A stretch of 64,000 nt of DNA from Clostridium sp. KNHs205 (GCF_000702945.1 NZ_JNLE01000003.1:1163501-1227500); one strand, 5' to 3'. Shown: positions 29,235 through 39,240, counted from the first letter of the stretch. Made by a program: numbers and translations. Notes: generated from the sequence alone by a model not told the origin.

Positions 29235-30161
29235 TCACCTTATAGAGATACAATTTTTATCGATTATTTCTTTTACAGTGTCTTTTATCACCTCCAATAC
29301 GATCTTATCTATTTTAGGAGTCTTGTACTTTTTACTTTCGATGTAACCCACTTCAAAGCTGAGTTTCTTATCGGATACCGGCAGTCTCCTGATCTGCCCG
29401 CTCTGTACAAAATAGTCGTTCTGGGACATGTGCTTGGGGAAAAAGGCCACATAGTCATTCTGGGTTATCATATTTTTGATAGAGCAAAGGTCATCGGTTC
29501 GAAAAATTATAGCAGGAGATTTATTGGTGCCAAAGATATCCGTAAGTCCTCCGTTATAGCTTCTGAACTCATCCCGGTAAGCAATATAAGGCTGTGTAAT
29601 AAGTTCCTGATAGGAAATACTTTCTCTGTCCCAATAAGGTGAATTCTTCCCCACATAAAGGAGGTATTCATCTTTAAATAAGGGAGTGTATTTAATGTCT
29701 GTATTCCGTTCAAGCCCGTCATAAGAAATAAGAATGCCAAATTCCGATATCCCGGAGGAAACGTTGTGGGTTATCAGCCGGCTTTCTGAGGTCGTGACAG
29801 ATAGTATAATATCTGCGGCTTTCTCCTTTAAGTTCCTTAAGGCCCTTGGAATAATCCAGTCACAGAGACAGGGGATGCAGGAGATATGTACTTCACCCGA
29901 GTGCCTCATTTCTTTTGCCATCTCGGTGATATCGTTCATAGAACGAAGAATCTCCTCGGTACTTTTCAATACCAGCTCTCCCATATGGGTAGGAGTTACT
30001 CCCGAGTTGGTTCTCTTAAGAAGCTCAACGCCCAGTTCCTTTTCCAGCTTTAAGATGGAATAACTGACAGAAGACTGGGACATGTAATTCTTTTCAGCCG
30101 CTATTGAAATAGAACTGTATTTTACTGCTTCCTTAAAATAAAAGAGCTGTTCAAACTTCAT
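29235..30161 (-). CDS. LysR-family regulator of the ABC importer
   Basis: A 308-residue regulator with a standard N-terminal winged HTH (MKFEQLFYFKEAVKYSSIS, recognition helix MSQSSVSYSILKLEKE) and an effector domain. It is transcribed in the same direction as, and just upstream of, the importer genes. Copies of a 12-bp motif flank it on both sides. That points to control of the importer and of the divergent hydrolase gene at 30654. CysB/Cbl-like sulfur control is a guess from the importer family. Confidence 0.85.
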   Translation of the reverse strand: MKFEQLFYFKEAVKYSSISIAAEKNYMSQSSVSYSILKLEKELGVELLKRTNSGVTPTHMGELVLKSTEEILRSMNDITEMAKEMRHSGEVHISCIPCLCDWIIPRALRNLKEKAADIILSVTTSESRLITHNVSSGISEFGILISYDGLERNTDIKYTPLFKDEYLLYVGKNSPYWDRESISYQELITQPYIAYRDEFRSYNGGLTDIFGTNKSPAIIFRTDDLCSIKNMITQNDYVAFFPKHMSQNDYFVQSGQIRRLPVSDKKLSFEVGYIESKKYKTPKIDKIVLEVIKDTVKEIIDKNCISIR

Positions 30162-30653
30162 TTTTACTCCTATCCGTGTGTTTTAAACACAATTTAAAAA
30201 TTCATACCAGCACCTCTACGTACCGTAAGTCTGCTTGGGGTACTACCTAAATAAAAGGTGTAAAAATCTCTTTATTTACATAATCCCATGCATTTTTGTA
30301 ACTTATCTAGATTATAGGTTGTGATGAAATTCAGCTAATTATTAATACCCAATTTAATATTAATATGCAATATAACTATATTCATATAGAAATAATAGGT
30401 TTAAAGATAATATAAGTTTTTTTTCAGCTGACGTCAAGTAGATTTCTATCAGAATTATCGTACTTTTCGATATCCCATATGTTTTTTTGCTTCTACACTG
30501 ATTTCAGTGATTGAGTTATTATTAATCCATATATGAATAGTGTGAATATTAACTTAAAAATATAATACTGATATGACAGTACCACATACAGCCAGACGAG
30601 CAGGTACTGAAGGTATTTGACTGTTACTAAATTGAAATGTGAAAGGAAGAAAC
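30162..30653. other. Long divergent promoter region
   Basis: About 490 AT-rich bases between the LysR gene and the hydrolase gene. No gene is visible. It contains the LysR-type motif at 30469-30480. Confidence 0.5.
30463..30485. promoter_or_regulatory. Second copy of the LysR-type motif
   Basis: GATATCCCATAT (30469-30480) is the exact reverse complement of 29187-29198, and the flanking TTTTC / AAAA context also matches. It lies 170 bases before the hydrolase start. Confidence 0.5.
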
Positions 30654-32705
30654 ATGAAAAGAAAACCTATTACCAAAAAATTAATTGTACTGGGTATTGA
30701 TGGTATGGATCCGGATATCACCAAGAGATTACTGGAGGAAGGGAAACTTCCTAATGTACAAAGGTTTCTGAAGTATGGAGCAGCCAGAGAAGATCTGAAT
30801 ATGTTAGGTGCTCATCCTACCATTACCCCTCCTTGCTGGACTACTCTGGCAACAGGAGCTTATCCGGGAACACATGGAATTACCTGTTACTGGCGCCAGT
30901 CACCGGATAGTCTGGATGCTGTAGTCTATAATATGGATTCCAGAAATTGTACAGCAGAGCAGATATGGAATACCACGACAGAAGCCGGATTAAAAACTCT
31001 TGTATGGCATTGGCCCGGTTCCTCCTGGCCGCCTACGTCCAAAAGTCCATTGCTCCATGTGGTTGATGGAACTCAGCCTGGTTCTGTAAATATGGGGGTT
31101 GCTCAGATGGACTGGGAGAAGGTAATCTATGCTGGAGCGGATTTAAAGAAGCTTAAATTCATTCCCCATACCCAGAAAGCTGCCGGTGTGGGCTGTAATA
31201 TTACAGATATTAACGAAGCCCTGTCCATCAAGGAAGAAGAAGCAGACGAGATGATGGAGCTCTGGTGGGGAGATGAAGCCAGAAAAGGCGGAGAAATCAG
31301 AACTTATGTTAAAAGCCTTGATGACACAGAGATGATGATTGGTGCCAAGGTAGCCTATGATATGATCTTTACTCCCATACGACCTGCACAGGACTGGATA
31401 AAGCCCAAAGAAGATGCACTGGAATTCACCTATCTGGTATCAGCAGGAAAAGAAGAGCGCTTTGGTCTGATAACAGGAGCTGCCGGTGTCTATGACACAG
31501 TAAGTCTATATCGTTCCAAAGCAGAGGCAGAGCCATTTGCTGTTATAAGGGAAGGTGAAATGATAACCGGAACAATAGATGATACCACAAAAAAGGGGAG
31601 TACCAAACCCTGCTGCAGATCCTATAAGATCTTGGAGCTGAGTCCTGACGGCAAGAATCTCAGGCTTTGGATCAGCAATGCATTGGATACTACCAACAAT
31701 ATGCTTTGGCATCCCCTTTCTCTCCATGAAAAGATTGTTCAGAAGGTAGGGCATATTCCACCGGTAAGTTTAATCGGAGGAGAGGATTCCGAACTGGTAG
31801 ACAAGGTCTTTGAGCCCTCCTGGGACATTTACAGTCAGTGGCAGGCGGATTGTCTTAATTACCTGTTAGAAGAGGAAGGCTATGAGGCAGTATTCAGCCA
31901 TTTACATAATGTGGACTGTGCCGGTCATCAGATCTGGCATTTGGGAAAGACGCTGGAACCCTGGAAACATACCGATGAATTAGTATACCAGGGACTTATA
32001 GAGCGATTCTATGTACAGACGGACCGTTATCTGGGAAGATTTCTGCCGCTGTTAGAAAAAGATTATACGGTTTTTATCGTATCGGATCACGGTCTTTTGG
32101 TAGGTGAAAATGTTCCGCCTATTCTGGGGGAATATTCAGGACTGAATACCAAAGTTATGGCTGAGCTTGGATATACGGTGCTAAAAAAAGACGCTGCCGG
32201 AAATTCTCTGGACGAAGTGGATTGGGAGAAGACCAGGGCCGTACAGATTAGGAGTAATTATATCTATGTGAATCTGGCAGGACGTGATCCTCATGGTATT
32301 GTGAAGCCTGAGGAGAAATATGCGCTTGAGGAGCAGATTATTTCAGATCTGTATAACTACCGGGATGAAACTACCGGAAAAAGAGTCGTTGGAATCGCCC
32401 TCAGGAATAAAGATGCTGTTCTTCTTGGGGTAAATGGAAAGGAATGCGGTGATATATTCTTTACCGTAGAAGAAGGCTTTAATCGTCTGCACGGGGATGG
32501 ACTGACTACGGCAAAAGGTTATTTTAACACTTCTGTATCGCCGATCTTCCTTGCAGCCGGTCAGGGAATTAAGAAGAATCATATAACGGAAAGGGTAATC
32601 AGACAGGTGGATGTTACGCCTACAGCGGCAATACTGCTTGGAGTGAGAATACCTGCCCAATGCGAGGGAGCTCCAATCTATCAGATACTGGAAGAGGAAA
32701 TATAA
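30654..32705 (+). CDS. Alkaline phosphatase superfamily hydrolase (type I phosphodiesterase-like)
   Basis: A 683-residue soluble hydrolase. Metal and catalytic motifs of the nucleotide pyrophosphatase/phosphodiesterase branch are present: LGIDGMDPD (first Asp), PTITPPCWTTLATGAYPGTHGI (nucleophile Thr by alignment with NPP enzymes), a VSDHG metal pair at about residue 475 and RLHGDGLTT near 615. No signal peptide. It shares a regulatory motif with the neighbouring importer, so it may cleave an imported phospho- or sulfo-ester. ATG at 30654 follows AAAGGAAG; a GTG five codons earlier is discounted. Confidence 0.8.
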   Translation: MKRKPITKKLIVLGIDGMDPDITKRLLEEGKLPNVQRFLKYGAAREDLNMLGAHPTITPPCWTTLATGAYPGTHGITCYWRQSPDSLDAVVYNMDSRNCTAEQIWNTTTEAGLKTLVWHWPGSSWPPTSKSPLLHVVDGTQPGSVNMGVAQMDWEKVIYAGADLKKLKFIPHTQKAAGVGCNITDINEALSIKEEEADEMMELWWGDEARKGGEIRTYVKSLDDTEMMIGAKVAYDMIFTPIRPAQDWIKPKEDALEFTYLVSAGKEERFGLITGAAGVYDTVSLYRSKAEAEPFAVIREGEMITGTIDDTTKKGSTKPCCRSYKILELSPDGKNLRLWISNALDTTNNMLWHPLSLHEKIVQKVGHIPPVSLIGGEDSELVDKVFEPSWDIYSQWQADCLNYLLEEEGYEAVFSHLHNVDCAGHQIWHLGKTLEPWKHTDELVYQGLIERFYVQTDRYLGRFLPLLEKDYTVFIVSDHGLLVGENVPPILGEYSGLNTKVMAELGYTVLKKDAAGNSLDEVDWEKTRAVQIRSNYIYVNLAGRDPHGIVKPEEKYALEEQIISDLYNYRDETTGKRVVGIALRNKDAVLLGVNGKECGDIFFTVEEGFNRLHGDGLTTAKGYFNTSVSPIFLAAGQGIKKNHITERVIRQVDVTPTAAILLGVRIPAQCEGAPIYQILEEEI

Positions 32706-32734
32706 CTGAGGATTTTTTAATGTTCTTTAAAACA

Positions 32735-32787
32735 TACAGGTTATTTGTAAGAGGATTCAGTATTTGCTTACAGTAACCTGTTTTTGC
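32735..32787 (+). terminator. Terminator after the hydrolase gene
   Basis: Stem ACAGGTTA (32736-32743) / TAACCTGT (32774-32781) followed by TTTT. Confidence 0.75.
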
Positions 32788-32892
32788 AGTGATTTACTGA
32801 ATAATTTATTTGTATTTCGTATAAAGTTCGGGTAGTATAAGTATGTAATTAGAAAATGTAAAATAACGGCTGCAATTAAAAGGAGTACAGTT

Positions 32893-33402
32893 ATGGAGGA
32901 TAAGCAAAAACAAGAAGAGTGTTCTGCCATTAAGAAGCAGGAGACTAAGACTTATAATATAAATGAAGTAGCGGAGATGACCATGCTTTCAGACAGGACC
33001 ATACGTAATTACCTTCGCAGGGGACTTTTAAAGGGGAAGCTGAAAGGAGGAGCCTGGTGTTTTACAGAGGAGGAGTTAAGTGAATTCTTAACGGAGGACT
33101 ATGTAAAACAGGCAGCTGTTGGTAAAGCGGAAGGAATTGTAGCACGATTTTTGGATGAAGATAAAAAAAGTATGGATTCACTGTGCACCATCTATGATAT
33201 GAATGTCAGGGAGGCGGAGGAAGGCAAAAGCCTCTGCGAGAAACTGCTCTTAGAAATCAATACAGAAGAAAGTAACCGGGTTACCTGTTCCTATCGATAT
33301 GATGCAAAGAAAGGAACAGTAAGAATTATCCTATCAGGTGACGCGGATAAAGTCTGGAAGCTTCTTGGAATCTTGAAAAGCAACAGACTAGAATCTGTGT
33401 GA
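32893..33402 (+). CDS. MerR/excisionase-like HTH protein
   Basis: A 169-residue cytoplasmic protein. The N-terminal third is a helix-turn-helix of the MerR/excisionase kind (YNINEVAEMTMLSDRTIRNYLRRGLL, then wing residues GAWCFTEEELSEFL). The C-terminal part (about 85-169) has no recognised domain and may bind a ligand or dimerise. AAAGGAGTACAGTT precedes the ATG. Monocistronic between two terminators. Confidence 0.7.
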   Translation: MEDKQKQEECSAIKKQETKTYNINEVAEMTMLSDRTIRNYLRRGLLKGKLKGGAWCFTEEELSEFLTEDYVKQAAVGKAEGIVARFLDEDKKSMDSLCTIYDMNVREAEEGKSLCEKLLLEINTEESNRVTCSYRYDAKKGTVRIILSGDADKVWKLLGILKSNRLESV

Positions 33403-33561
33403 AAATGCTTTTGCCTGGTTTAGCGGCAAGAACGGAACAGTGATTCCAACGTTCATAGTGCTAAAAGGTTTAAATATTGTTGGTATAGAGCAAGAGCAGA
33501 ATAATGATTCATAACGCTCCTGTAAAAGAATCTGTATTTATTTACATATCGTGCTATGAAA

Positions 33562-33600
33562 AACCGGAGGATTTTCAAATTGAAGAGCCTCCTTTTTCTT
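33562..33600 (+). terminator. Terminator-like hairpin after the HTH gene
   Basis: GGAGG (33566-33570) and CCTCC (33588-33593) with an inner TTCAA/TTGAA pair, followed by TTTTTC. The 33403-33702 interval holds no supported gene. Confidence 0.55.
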
Positions 33601-33702
33601 TCTATAATTTTATTGACTGGAACAAGTAAGAATTTATTTTTATAGTTATGAGATTTTACTGAATCCAAAAAGATAAGAGGAAAAAGGGAGGTAATATAAA
33701 AA

Positions 33703-34968
33703 ATGAGACAGCTTTATGCAGAAGTAGCGGATATTATTAAAAGTATTGATTTTAGTATTTTGTGGAAAGGGTTTCACCCCTATCCCTTTGCTCTGTATAA
33801 CGTTGAAACAATCTGGCTGGAAAAGGAGGAAATTCCTTATCAGTCAGAGTTTTGTGCAAATACCTGCATTCACTTCAGAAATGAACTGCTTGCCATCTGG
33901 CAGATAACAGAATCTGAGGAAAGGGAGCTAGACAAGATTAAATTATTCCATAATTCCATAGCAGAAAATCTTGAATTGAGCCAAAGAATGCAGATAAGAC
34001 ATCTGGCAGTAACTATAGCAGCCGGGGTTGTCCATGAGATGTTTCATTGTTATCAGGAGGAACTGGGAGAAAGCAGGTATCCGGATGATCTAAAGCTTCT
34101 TTCTTATCCTGTGGGGGAAGGAAATTTAAGAGTAAAGCTGAATGAAAACAGGCTTTTAGCTGCTGCAATGAGAACCCAGGATATAAATACAAGAAAAATA
34201 TTGCTGACATATTTTAAGGCATACAGGAAGTTCAGGGGAGAACTGATAGGTGATGATATCTATCAGGAATACAGGGTTGAGACCATAGAGGGAGCCGCTG
34301 AATATATCTCTCTTCTTGCATTGAAAGAGATGGGGGAAGAAGGATTATATAAACAGAAGCTTGAAGACTATTTGACGGTATTAGATGAATGCTCTGCCAG
34401 GCTGCTGGATATAAGGCGAATTTCTTATGTGACAGGGGCAGTTCTTTTATTGGTATTATCACAAGCCGGAATCCAATTGACACCGGGAATTGGGAAAACT
34501 ACTGATACTTTCTGGGAGCTGGCAGCTGAGGAAGGTATTAAGAATACAAATACTAGAATTACTGTAAATAAGAATTCGATTGATTATGAGCTTGCTAATA
34601 TAATAAAGGAGCTTTACAATCAGCAAAAATATCGTGTTTATCAGCAACAGCATATAAAAACGGAGGATTTAAAAGCGTTAGAGGGCAGCTGTTCCTGTGA
34701 TGTTGGAAAACTTATAGAGGAGTATAAAGAGAAGTCCAAAGAACAATTGAGACTATTTTTTCAGGAAAATAGAAAGGAATACATAATGGAAGGATGGATT
34801 TCAGGATATGACCCGATGAATATGATTAAACTTGATCGCTTTCTATTATGTAGTCATTTTATTGTTATAACAGCAGCAGAGAGTAAAAAACAACTGGTAC
34901 TCAACGGCCCTGTAGTGGTACAATTAAAGGAAGATAAAGGAAGAGAAATTCGTGGTTATTATAAGTGA
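33703..34968 (+). CDS. Uncharacterised HExxH (zincin-like) protein
   Basis: A 421-residue protein with no signal peptide. A candidate zinc-binding HExxH lies in VVHEMFHCYQEE (about residues 111-115). A possible third ligand is the Glu in VETIEGAAEYISLLAL (about 193), which fits a gluzincin-like layout. The C-terminal third is charged and helical. Family not recognised; peptidase activity is a suggestion only. AGGGAGGTAATATAAAAA precedes the ATG. It lies upstream of a two-component operon, without overlap. Confidence 0.6.
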   Translation: MRQLYAEVADIIKSIDFSILWKGFHPYPFALYNVETIWLEKEEIPYQSEFCANTCIHFRNELLAIWQITESEERELDKIKLFHNSIAENLELSQRMQIRHLAVTIAAGVVHEMFHCYQEELGESRYPDDLKLLSYPVGEGNLRVKLNENRLLAAAMRTQDINTRKILLTYFKAYRKFRGELIGDDIYQEYRVETIEGAAEYISLLALKEMGEEGLYKQKLEDYLTVLDECSARLLDIRRISYVTGAVLLLVLSQAGIQLTPGIGKTTDTFWELAAEEGIKNTNTRITVNKNSIDYELANIIKELYNQQKYRVYQQQHIKTEDLKALEGSCSCDVGKLIEEYKEKSKEQLRLFFQENRKEYIMEGWISGYDPMNMIKLDRFLLCSHFIVITAAESKKQLVLNGPVVVQLKEDKGREIRGYYK

Positions 34969-34974
34969 CAGAGA

Positions 34975-34986
34975 GTCATGAATGGC
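34975..34986 (+). repeat. Stray copy of the array core motif
   Basis: GTCATGAATGGC here is identical to the first 12 bases of the 35-bp unit in the array at 24391, ten kilobases away. The next bases (GGACAGTAAATG) also resemble the unit loosely. Confidence 0.5.
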
Positions 34987-35092
34987 GGACAGTAAATGTT
35001 TAGGACCTTAAAAATAAAGTAGAGAATAAATAGTGAATTTACTGCTACTATATCATTGGAGAAAAATTATTAAATCTTAAAAGGAATAGATT

Positions 35093-35767
35093 ATGGCATA
35101 TAAAATATTGATTGTAGATGATGAAGAAGATATCCTGGAAATGTTAAGGTCTTATTTTGAATTGATGGGATATCTGGTATATACGGCAGACTGCGGTGGG
35201 GCGGCACTAGAGAAAATCTCGGCATCCCCCGATATTATACTGCTGGATATTAATCTGCCCGACATGGACGGGCTCTCCCTATGTCAGAAAATCAGGAGTC
35301 ATATTAACACACCCATTGTATTTCTCACAGCGAAGGTGACGGAGCAGGACAGAATCAACGGACTGCTGCTTGGCGGGGATGATTACATTACAAAGCCCTT
35401 TAGCCTGGAGGAACTTCATGCCAGAGTGGTAGCTCATTTGCGCAGAGAAGGAAGAAGCAAGGGAACCGGTAAGATCAGGGTAGCCGGGGAATTACTGATT
35501 GAATATGACACCAGAAAGGTATACTGGGGAGAAGAAGAAATCTTACTCACAAAGACAGAATTTGATATTTTAGAGATATTAAGTCTTCACAAAGGCCGTA
35601 TATACGATAAGGAAAGTATTTATGAAAAACTCTGGGGGTTTGACAAGGAAGGCAGTAGCAGTATAATTACGGAGCATATAAGAAGGATAAGAGCAAAACT
35701 GGGACAGCATTGCAAGACGGACGTAATTGAGACCGTATGGGGAGTCGGCTACCGATGGATTATATAG
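35093..35767 (+). CDS. OmpR-family response regulator
   Basis: A 224-residue regulator. The receiver has DDEED, the phospho-Asp in IILLDINLPDMDG (about 52), a switch Thr in VFLTAK and Lys in ITKPFS. The C-terminal winged helix has LLTKTEFDILEILSLHKGRI and VIETVWGVGYRWI. It overlaps the kinase gene by 13 bases. The following ABC exporter operon is the likely target, as in bacitracin- or lantibiotic-type modules. Confidence 0.92.
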   Translation: MAYKILIVDDEEDILEMLRSYFELMGYLVYTADCGGAALEKISASPDIILLDINLPDMDGLSLCQKIRSHINTPIVFLTAKVTEQDRINGLLLGGDDYITKPFSLEELHARVVAHLRREGRSKGTGKIRVAGELLIEYDTRKVYWGEEEILLTKTEFDILEILSLHKGRIYDKESIYEKLWGFDKEGSSSIITEHIRRIRAKLGQHCKTDVIETVWGVGYRWII

Positions 35768-36939
35768 AACAACTTATAGAGAAAATAAAAAAATATCTTA
35801 AGAATTCCAATCTAAAGAAGTCACTGGGGTTTTATATTATAATGGCAATAATTTCCTGTGGGCTTTGTTATCTGGCAACGTATCTGTTCTGCGAGGGCTG
35901 GAAGAATGTGATTCTATCTGCGGAGGGGGTTAAGGATTATGCTATTATTTATAGGGACAATAAGAGTTATACCATAGATTCTTCTAAAATTCCGGCAGCA
36001 GTTAATAAGAAGCTGCTTTTATTTAATCTTATAGAGACCTTTTCCGTCTTTGTTTATGCCAGCATAGCCATATATCTGGTGAGCCACATGTATTATAAGA
36101 ATAAACTGATGGAACCCCTTGCTATATTAAAGAAAGAGATCGAAGCGGTGGGAAGAAATGATTTCAGTCTGGATTGCAGTTATCAAAGTAACGATGAAAT
36201 GGGTGAAATCTGCCAGGCCTTTAACCAGATGCGTCTTCGACTGATAGATAATCAGAAAAGCATCTGGAAGCTGGTACAGGACCAGAGGGAGTTAAATGCT
36301 GCCTTTGCACATGATATCAGAACACCTCTTACTGTTATGAAAGGTCATACGGAAATCTTGCGCAGGTTCCATCCAAACGGTCTGATTACAGAGGAAAAAC
36401 TGTTGGATACATTAGCTTTAATAGATGCACAGGCAGACAGGCTGGAACAGTTTGCAGATACCATGAAAGAAATAAATACCTTTGAAGAGTTGGAACTAAA
36501 GAGAAAAAAACATTCAGGAAAAGAATTATATAATGAGTTGGAACAACTGGTAAAAGGTATGGTTCCTCCGGAAATTACGGTAAATATGACCATAGAGCAG
36601 GAGTTGGAGGCGAGAGATATCTATTGTGACAGCAGTGCTGTATTGGAGGTTGCCGGCAATCTTATCAGTAATGCCTTGCGATATTCCAGTCATTTTATCC
36701 GGATAACTCTGCAATTGGAAAATGGTATGCTGTATCTATATATAAAAGATGATGGTACGGGCTTTGACAAAAGAGCTCTTCAAAATGCGAAGAAACCATA
36801 TTTTACAACAGAAAAAGGACATTTTGGCCTGGGGCTTACCATTTGTAAGCTGCTGTCCGAGAAGCATGGAGGAAGTCTTGAGCTAACCAATGGAATCCAT
36901 GGTGGAGCCATTTCCTGTGCAAGTTTTTTTACAGCGTAG
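35755..36939 (+). CDS. Membrane sensor histidine kinase
   Basis: A 394-residue kinase. Two membrane helices (about residues 22-42 and 86-108) flank a short extracytoplasmic loop of about 45 residues. A HAMP segment and HisKA follow with the phospho-His in FAHDIRTPLTVMKGH. The ATPase motifs are NLISNALRYS, DDGTGFD and FGLGLTICKLLSEKHGG. The start overlapping the regulator stop was preferred over the ATG six codons earlier. The small loop suggests sensing at the membrane, perhaps together with the ABC transporter downstream. Confidence 0.9.
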   Translation: MDYIEQLIEKIKKYLKNSNLKKSLGFYIIMAIISCGLCYLATYLFCEGWKNVILSAEGVKDYAIIYRDNKSYTIDSSKIPAAVNKKLLLFNLIETFSVFVYASIAIYLVSHMYYKNKLMEPLAILKKEIEAVGRNDFSLDCSYQSNDEMGEICQAFNQMRLRLIDNQKSIWKLVQDQRELNAAFAHDIRTPLTVMKGHTEILRRFHPNGLITEEKLLDTLALIDAQADRLEQFADTMKEINTFEELELKRKKHSGKELYNELEQLVKGMVPPEITVNMTIEQELEARDIYCDSSAVLEVAGNLISNALRYSSHFIRITLQLENGMLYLYIKDDGTGFDKRALQNAKKPYFTTEKGHFGLGLTICKLLSEKHGGSLELTNGIHGGAISCASFFTA

Positions 36940-36966
36940 TGAAAGGATAGATATTTACAGCTTAGA

Positions 36967-36998
36967 ATAAAATCATCCCGGTCAGGGGTGATTTTTTA
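36967..36998 (+). terminator. Terminator between kinase and ABC genes
   Basis: Stem AAAATCATCCC / GGGTGATTTT with four-to-six loop bases, followed by TT. It may only attenuate read-through into the ABC operon. Confidence 0.7.
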
Positions 36999-37096
36999 GA
37001 CAATATTAGAGAACAGTTTGAAAAATAACTCCTGGCACAATCGCATTGGGCAAGTATAACCAGCCCTGCGAAATACAGGTAATAAGAGAGGTTATC

Positions 37097-37987
37097 ATGA
37101 GTCAGGAAATTATCTTAAAAAATGTCAGTAAGACCTACGGAAAGAAAAAAGCAGTAAATGACGTCAGCTTGACCATAAGCGAGGGAATGTTTGGCCTGCT
37201 TGGAAGAAACGGCGCCGGTAAAACAACATTGATGAAAATACTTGCGACCATACATGAACCCACAGGCGGACAGGTGCTGGTAAATGGAACGGATATTAAG
37301 GAAAGTGGTAAAATACGCAGTATGACAGGTTATCTTCCCCAGGATTTCTCCATGTACGGCGGAATGAGTGCCTATGAAGCCATGGATTATCTCGGAACAC
37401 TCTCCGGTATGAAAAAGGAGGAGAGAAAGGCAAAGATTCCGGCACTCCTTGAAAAGGTAAACCTAGCTGCCAACCACAGGACCAAGGTAAGAGCCATGTC
37501 CGGTGGTATGCGCAGAAGACTGGGTATCGCCCAGGCAATTCTTCATGATCCCAGGGTATTAATAGTAGATGAACCTACGGCGGGACTGGACCCGGAAGAA
37601 CGGGTACGTTTCCGGAATCTTCTTTGTGAAATAGCACAGGATAGGATTGTTATACTTTCAACCCATATTGTAGGGGATATTGAAGCAACCTGTGAAGATA
37701 TTGCTGTACTGGATGAAGGCAGGCTTATATTTAAGGGAACAGTAAGGGAGCTCTTAGAAATGGCAGAAGGAAAAGTATATACCGCAGAGATATCCAGAAT
37801 GGAGCTGGAGGAGTTAAAGACCAGACATATAGTAACTGCCATCCTGTCAAAAGGAAGTAAAGCAGAAGTACGCTTTCTGGCGGAAGGTGGAACTCCTTTT
37901 GAGAAAGCTTTTATAGCAGAACCCAATGTAGAAGATGCCTACCTTTACCTGATGGGAAAGGAAGGAGGAAAAAACCTATGTGGTTAA
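37097..37987 (+). CDS. ABC-2 type exporter ATPase
   Basis: A 296-residue ATPase. Walker A is GLLGRNGAGKTTLMK, the Q-loop is YLPQDFSMYG, the signature is AMSGGMRRRLGIAQA, Walker B is VLIVDEPTAGLDPEE and the H-loop is VILSTHIVGDIE. This class drives ABC-2 exporters of lipids, drugs or peptides. The ATG used follows AGAGAGGTTATC; the longer reading from 37046 has no site. Its last 10 bases overlap the permease gene. Confidence 0.9.
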   Translation: MSQEIILKNVSKTYGKKKAVNDVSLTISEGMFGLLGRNGAGKTTLMKILATIHEPTGGQVLVNGTDIKESGKIRSMTGYLPQDFSMYGGMSAYEAMDYLGTLSGMKKEERKAKIPALLEKVNLAANHRTKVRAMSGGMRRRLGIAQAILHDPRVLIVDEPTAGLDPEERVRFRNLLCEIAQDRIVILSTHIVGDIEATCEDIAVLDEGRLIFKGTVRELLEMAEGKVYTAEISRMELEELKTRHIVTAILSKGSKAEVRFLAEGGTPFEKAFIAEPNVEDAYLYLMGKEGGKNLCG

Positions 37988-39240
37988 CCTTATTTCTAAA
38001 AGAGTGCCGGATGTGGTGTAAAAGTATCTTATTCCTGGGCTATATAGCTATGATCGTATTTTTTTACCTGACTCAAATGGGGTCAGAGGATATTCCCTTA
38101 AAACCGGAGCCCGGACAGGAAAGCTATGGCTATCATTACAGCACGAAAGAGTCAGATATTATGCGTACTGCTACTGAGAATCTGCTGCAGGAATACGGCA
38201 ATGGAATTTATGTCACCTATCCCATCGGATTTTACAAAGCAGTTCGTTTGAATGAAGAGAAAACAGCCAGAATGGAAGAAATCCTACAGAAACTAACAGG
38301 TACAACGGCAGAAGAGTTTCAGAAAATTACTGATAATTACAAGGAAGCTTCAGGTTTTGAGGAAAAAGACGGGATGATTATTAAAATCGAAGGTTCACCT
38401 TTAAGTTTAACGGTAAGGACGGATATCCCCTATAAGGAATTCTTAAGTTATATGGCACAGGCAGCTGAACTGATTGGAAAAGGCAGCTCTTACAGCAAGG
38501 ACACTGTGGTCAAGAATGCAAAAGTCCCCTTAACCTATGAAGAAGCATTAAAGGATTATAATGAAATTTATGAAAAAGACCGCTTGTCAGGTGCTTATGC
38601 CAGACTGTTCTGTGATTACATGGGAATTCTGTTAGGTGTCCTGCCGGTATTTTTCATCACCGCAAGGATTCTAAAAGATAAACACAGTAAAGTAGTTAAC
38701 GTTATATATGGAAAGAGTATTTCCTCCATTACTCTGGTTACTGCCAGATATGCAGCCATCTGTTTTATGTTATTTGTACCTGTACTGCTACTGTCCTTTC
38801 TGCCTTTGTCCCAGGCGGTATATGCAGGGAAAACAGCCGGTATAACCGTAGATTATCTTGCCTTCTTAAAATATTGTACCGGTTGGCTTCTGCCAAGTAT
38901 ACTGGTGGTTACGGCCCTGGGTTATTTCATAGGTGAACTGACAGAGCAGGTATTGCCGATTCTTTTCCAGGTAGTATGGTGGTTTGGTTCCATATTTGCC
39001 AGTTCAAATAACATGATCGGAGGATTCGGCTTCAATCTTATTCCACGTTTCAATACCTTGGGAAATTACCAGGTTTTTCAGGCGGGAAAACATCAGCTGA
39101 TTCAGAATCGCTTAGTATATACCTTATCTGCCGTTATACTTATGGCAGCAGTAATTTATCTTTATGACTGCAAGAGGAAAGGAAGCTATGGAAGAAATGG
39201 AAAGATATCAAAAAATAGCATACGTAAATCTGAAGCATAA
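37978..39240 (+). CDS. ABC-2 type permease, subunit 1
   Basis: A 420-residue membrane protein. One helix lies near the N-terminus (FLGYIAMIVFFYLTQM), then an extracytoplasmic domain of about 170 residues, then five to six helices. This is the ABC-2 layout with a large external loop. It is translationally coupled to the ATPase before it (10-base overlap) and to the second permease after it (53-base overlap). Cargo unknown. Confidence 0.8.
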   Translation: MWLTLFLKECRMWCKSILFLGYIAMIVFFYLTQMGSEDIPLKPEPGQESYGYHYSTKESDIMRTATENLLQEYGNGIYVTYPIGFYKAVRLNEEKTARMEEILQKLTGTTAEEFQKITDNYKEASGFEEKDGMIIKIEGSPLSLTVRTDIPYKEFLSYMAQAAELIGKGSSYSKDTVVKNAKVPLTYEEALKDYNEIYEKDRLSGAYARLFCDYMGILLGVLPVFFITARILKDKHSKVVNVIYGKSISSITLVTARYAAICFMLFVPVLLLSFLPLSQAVYAGKTAGITVDYLAFLKYCTGWLLPSILVVTALGYFIGELTEQVLPILFQVVWWFGSIFASSNNMIGGFGFNLIPRFNTLGNYQVFQAGKHQLIQNRLVYTLSAVILMAAVIYLYDCKRKGSYGRNGKISKNSIRKSEA

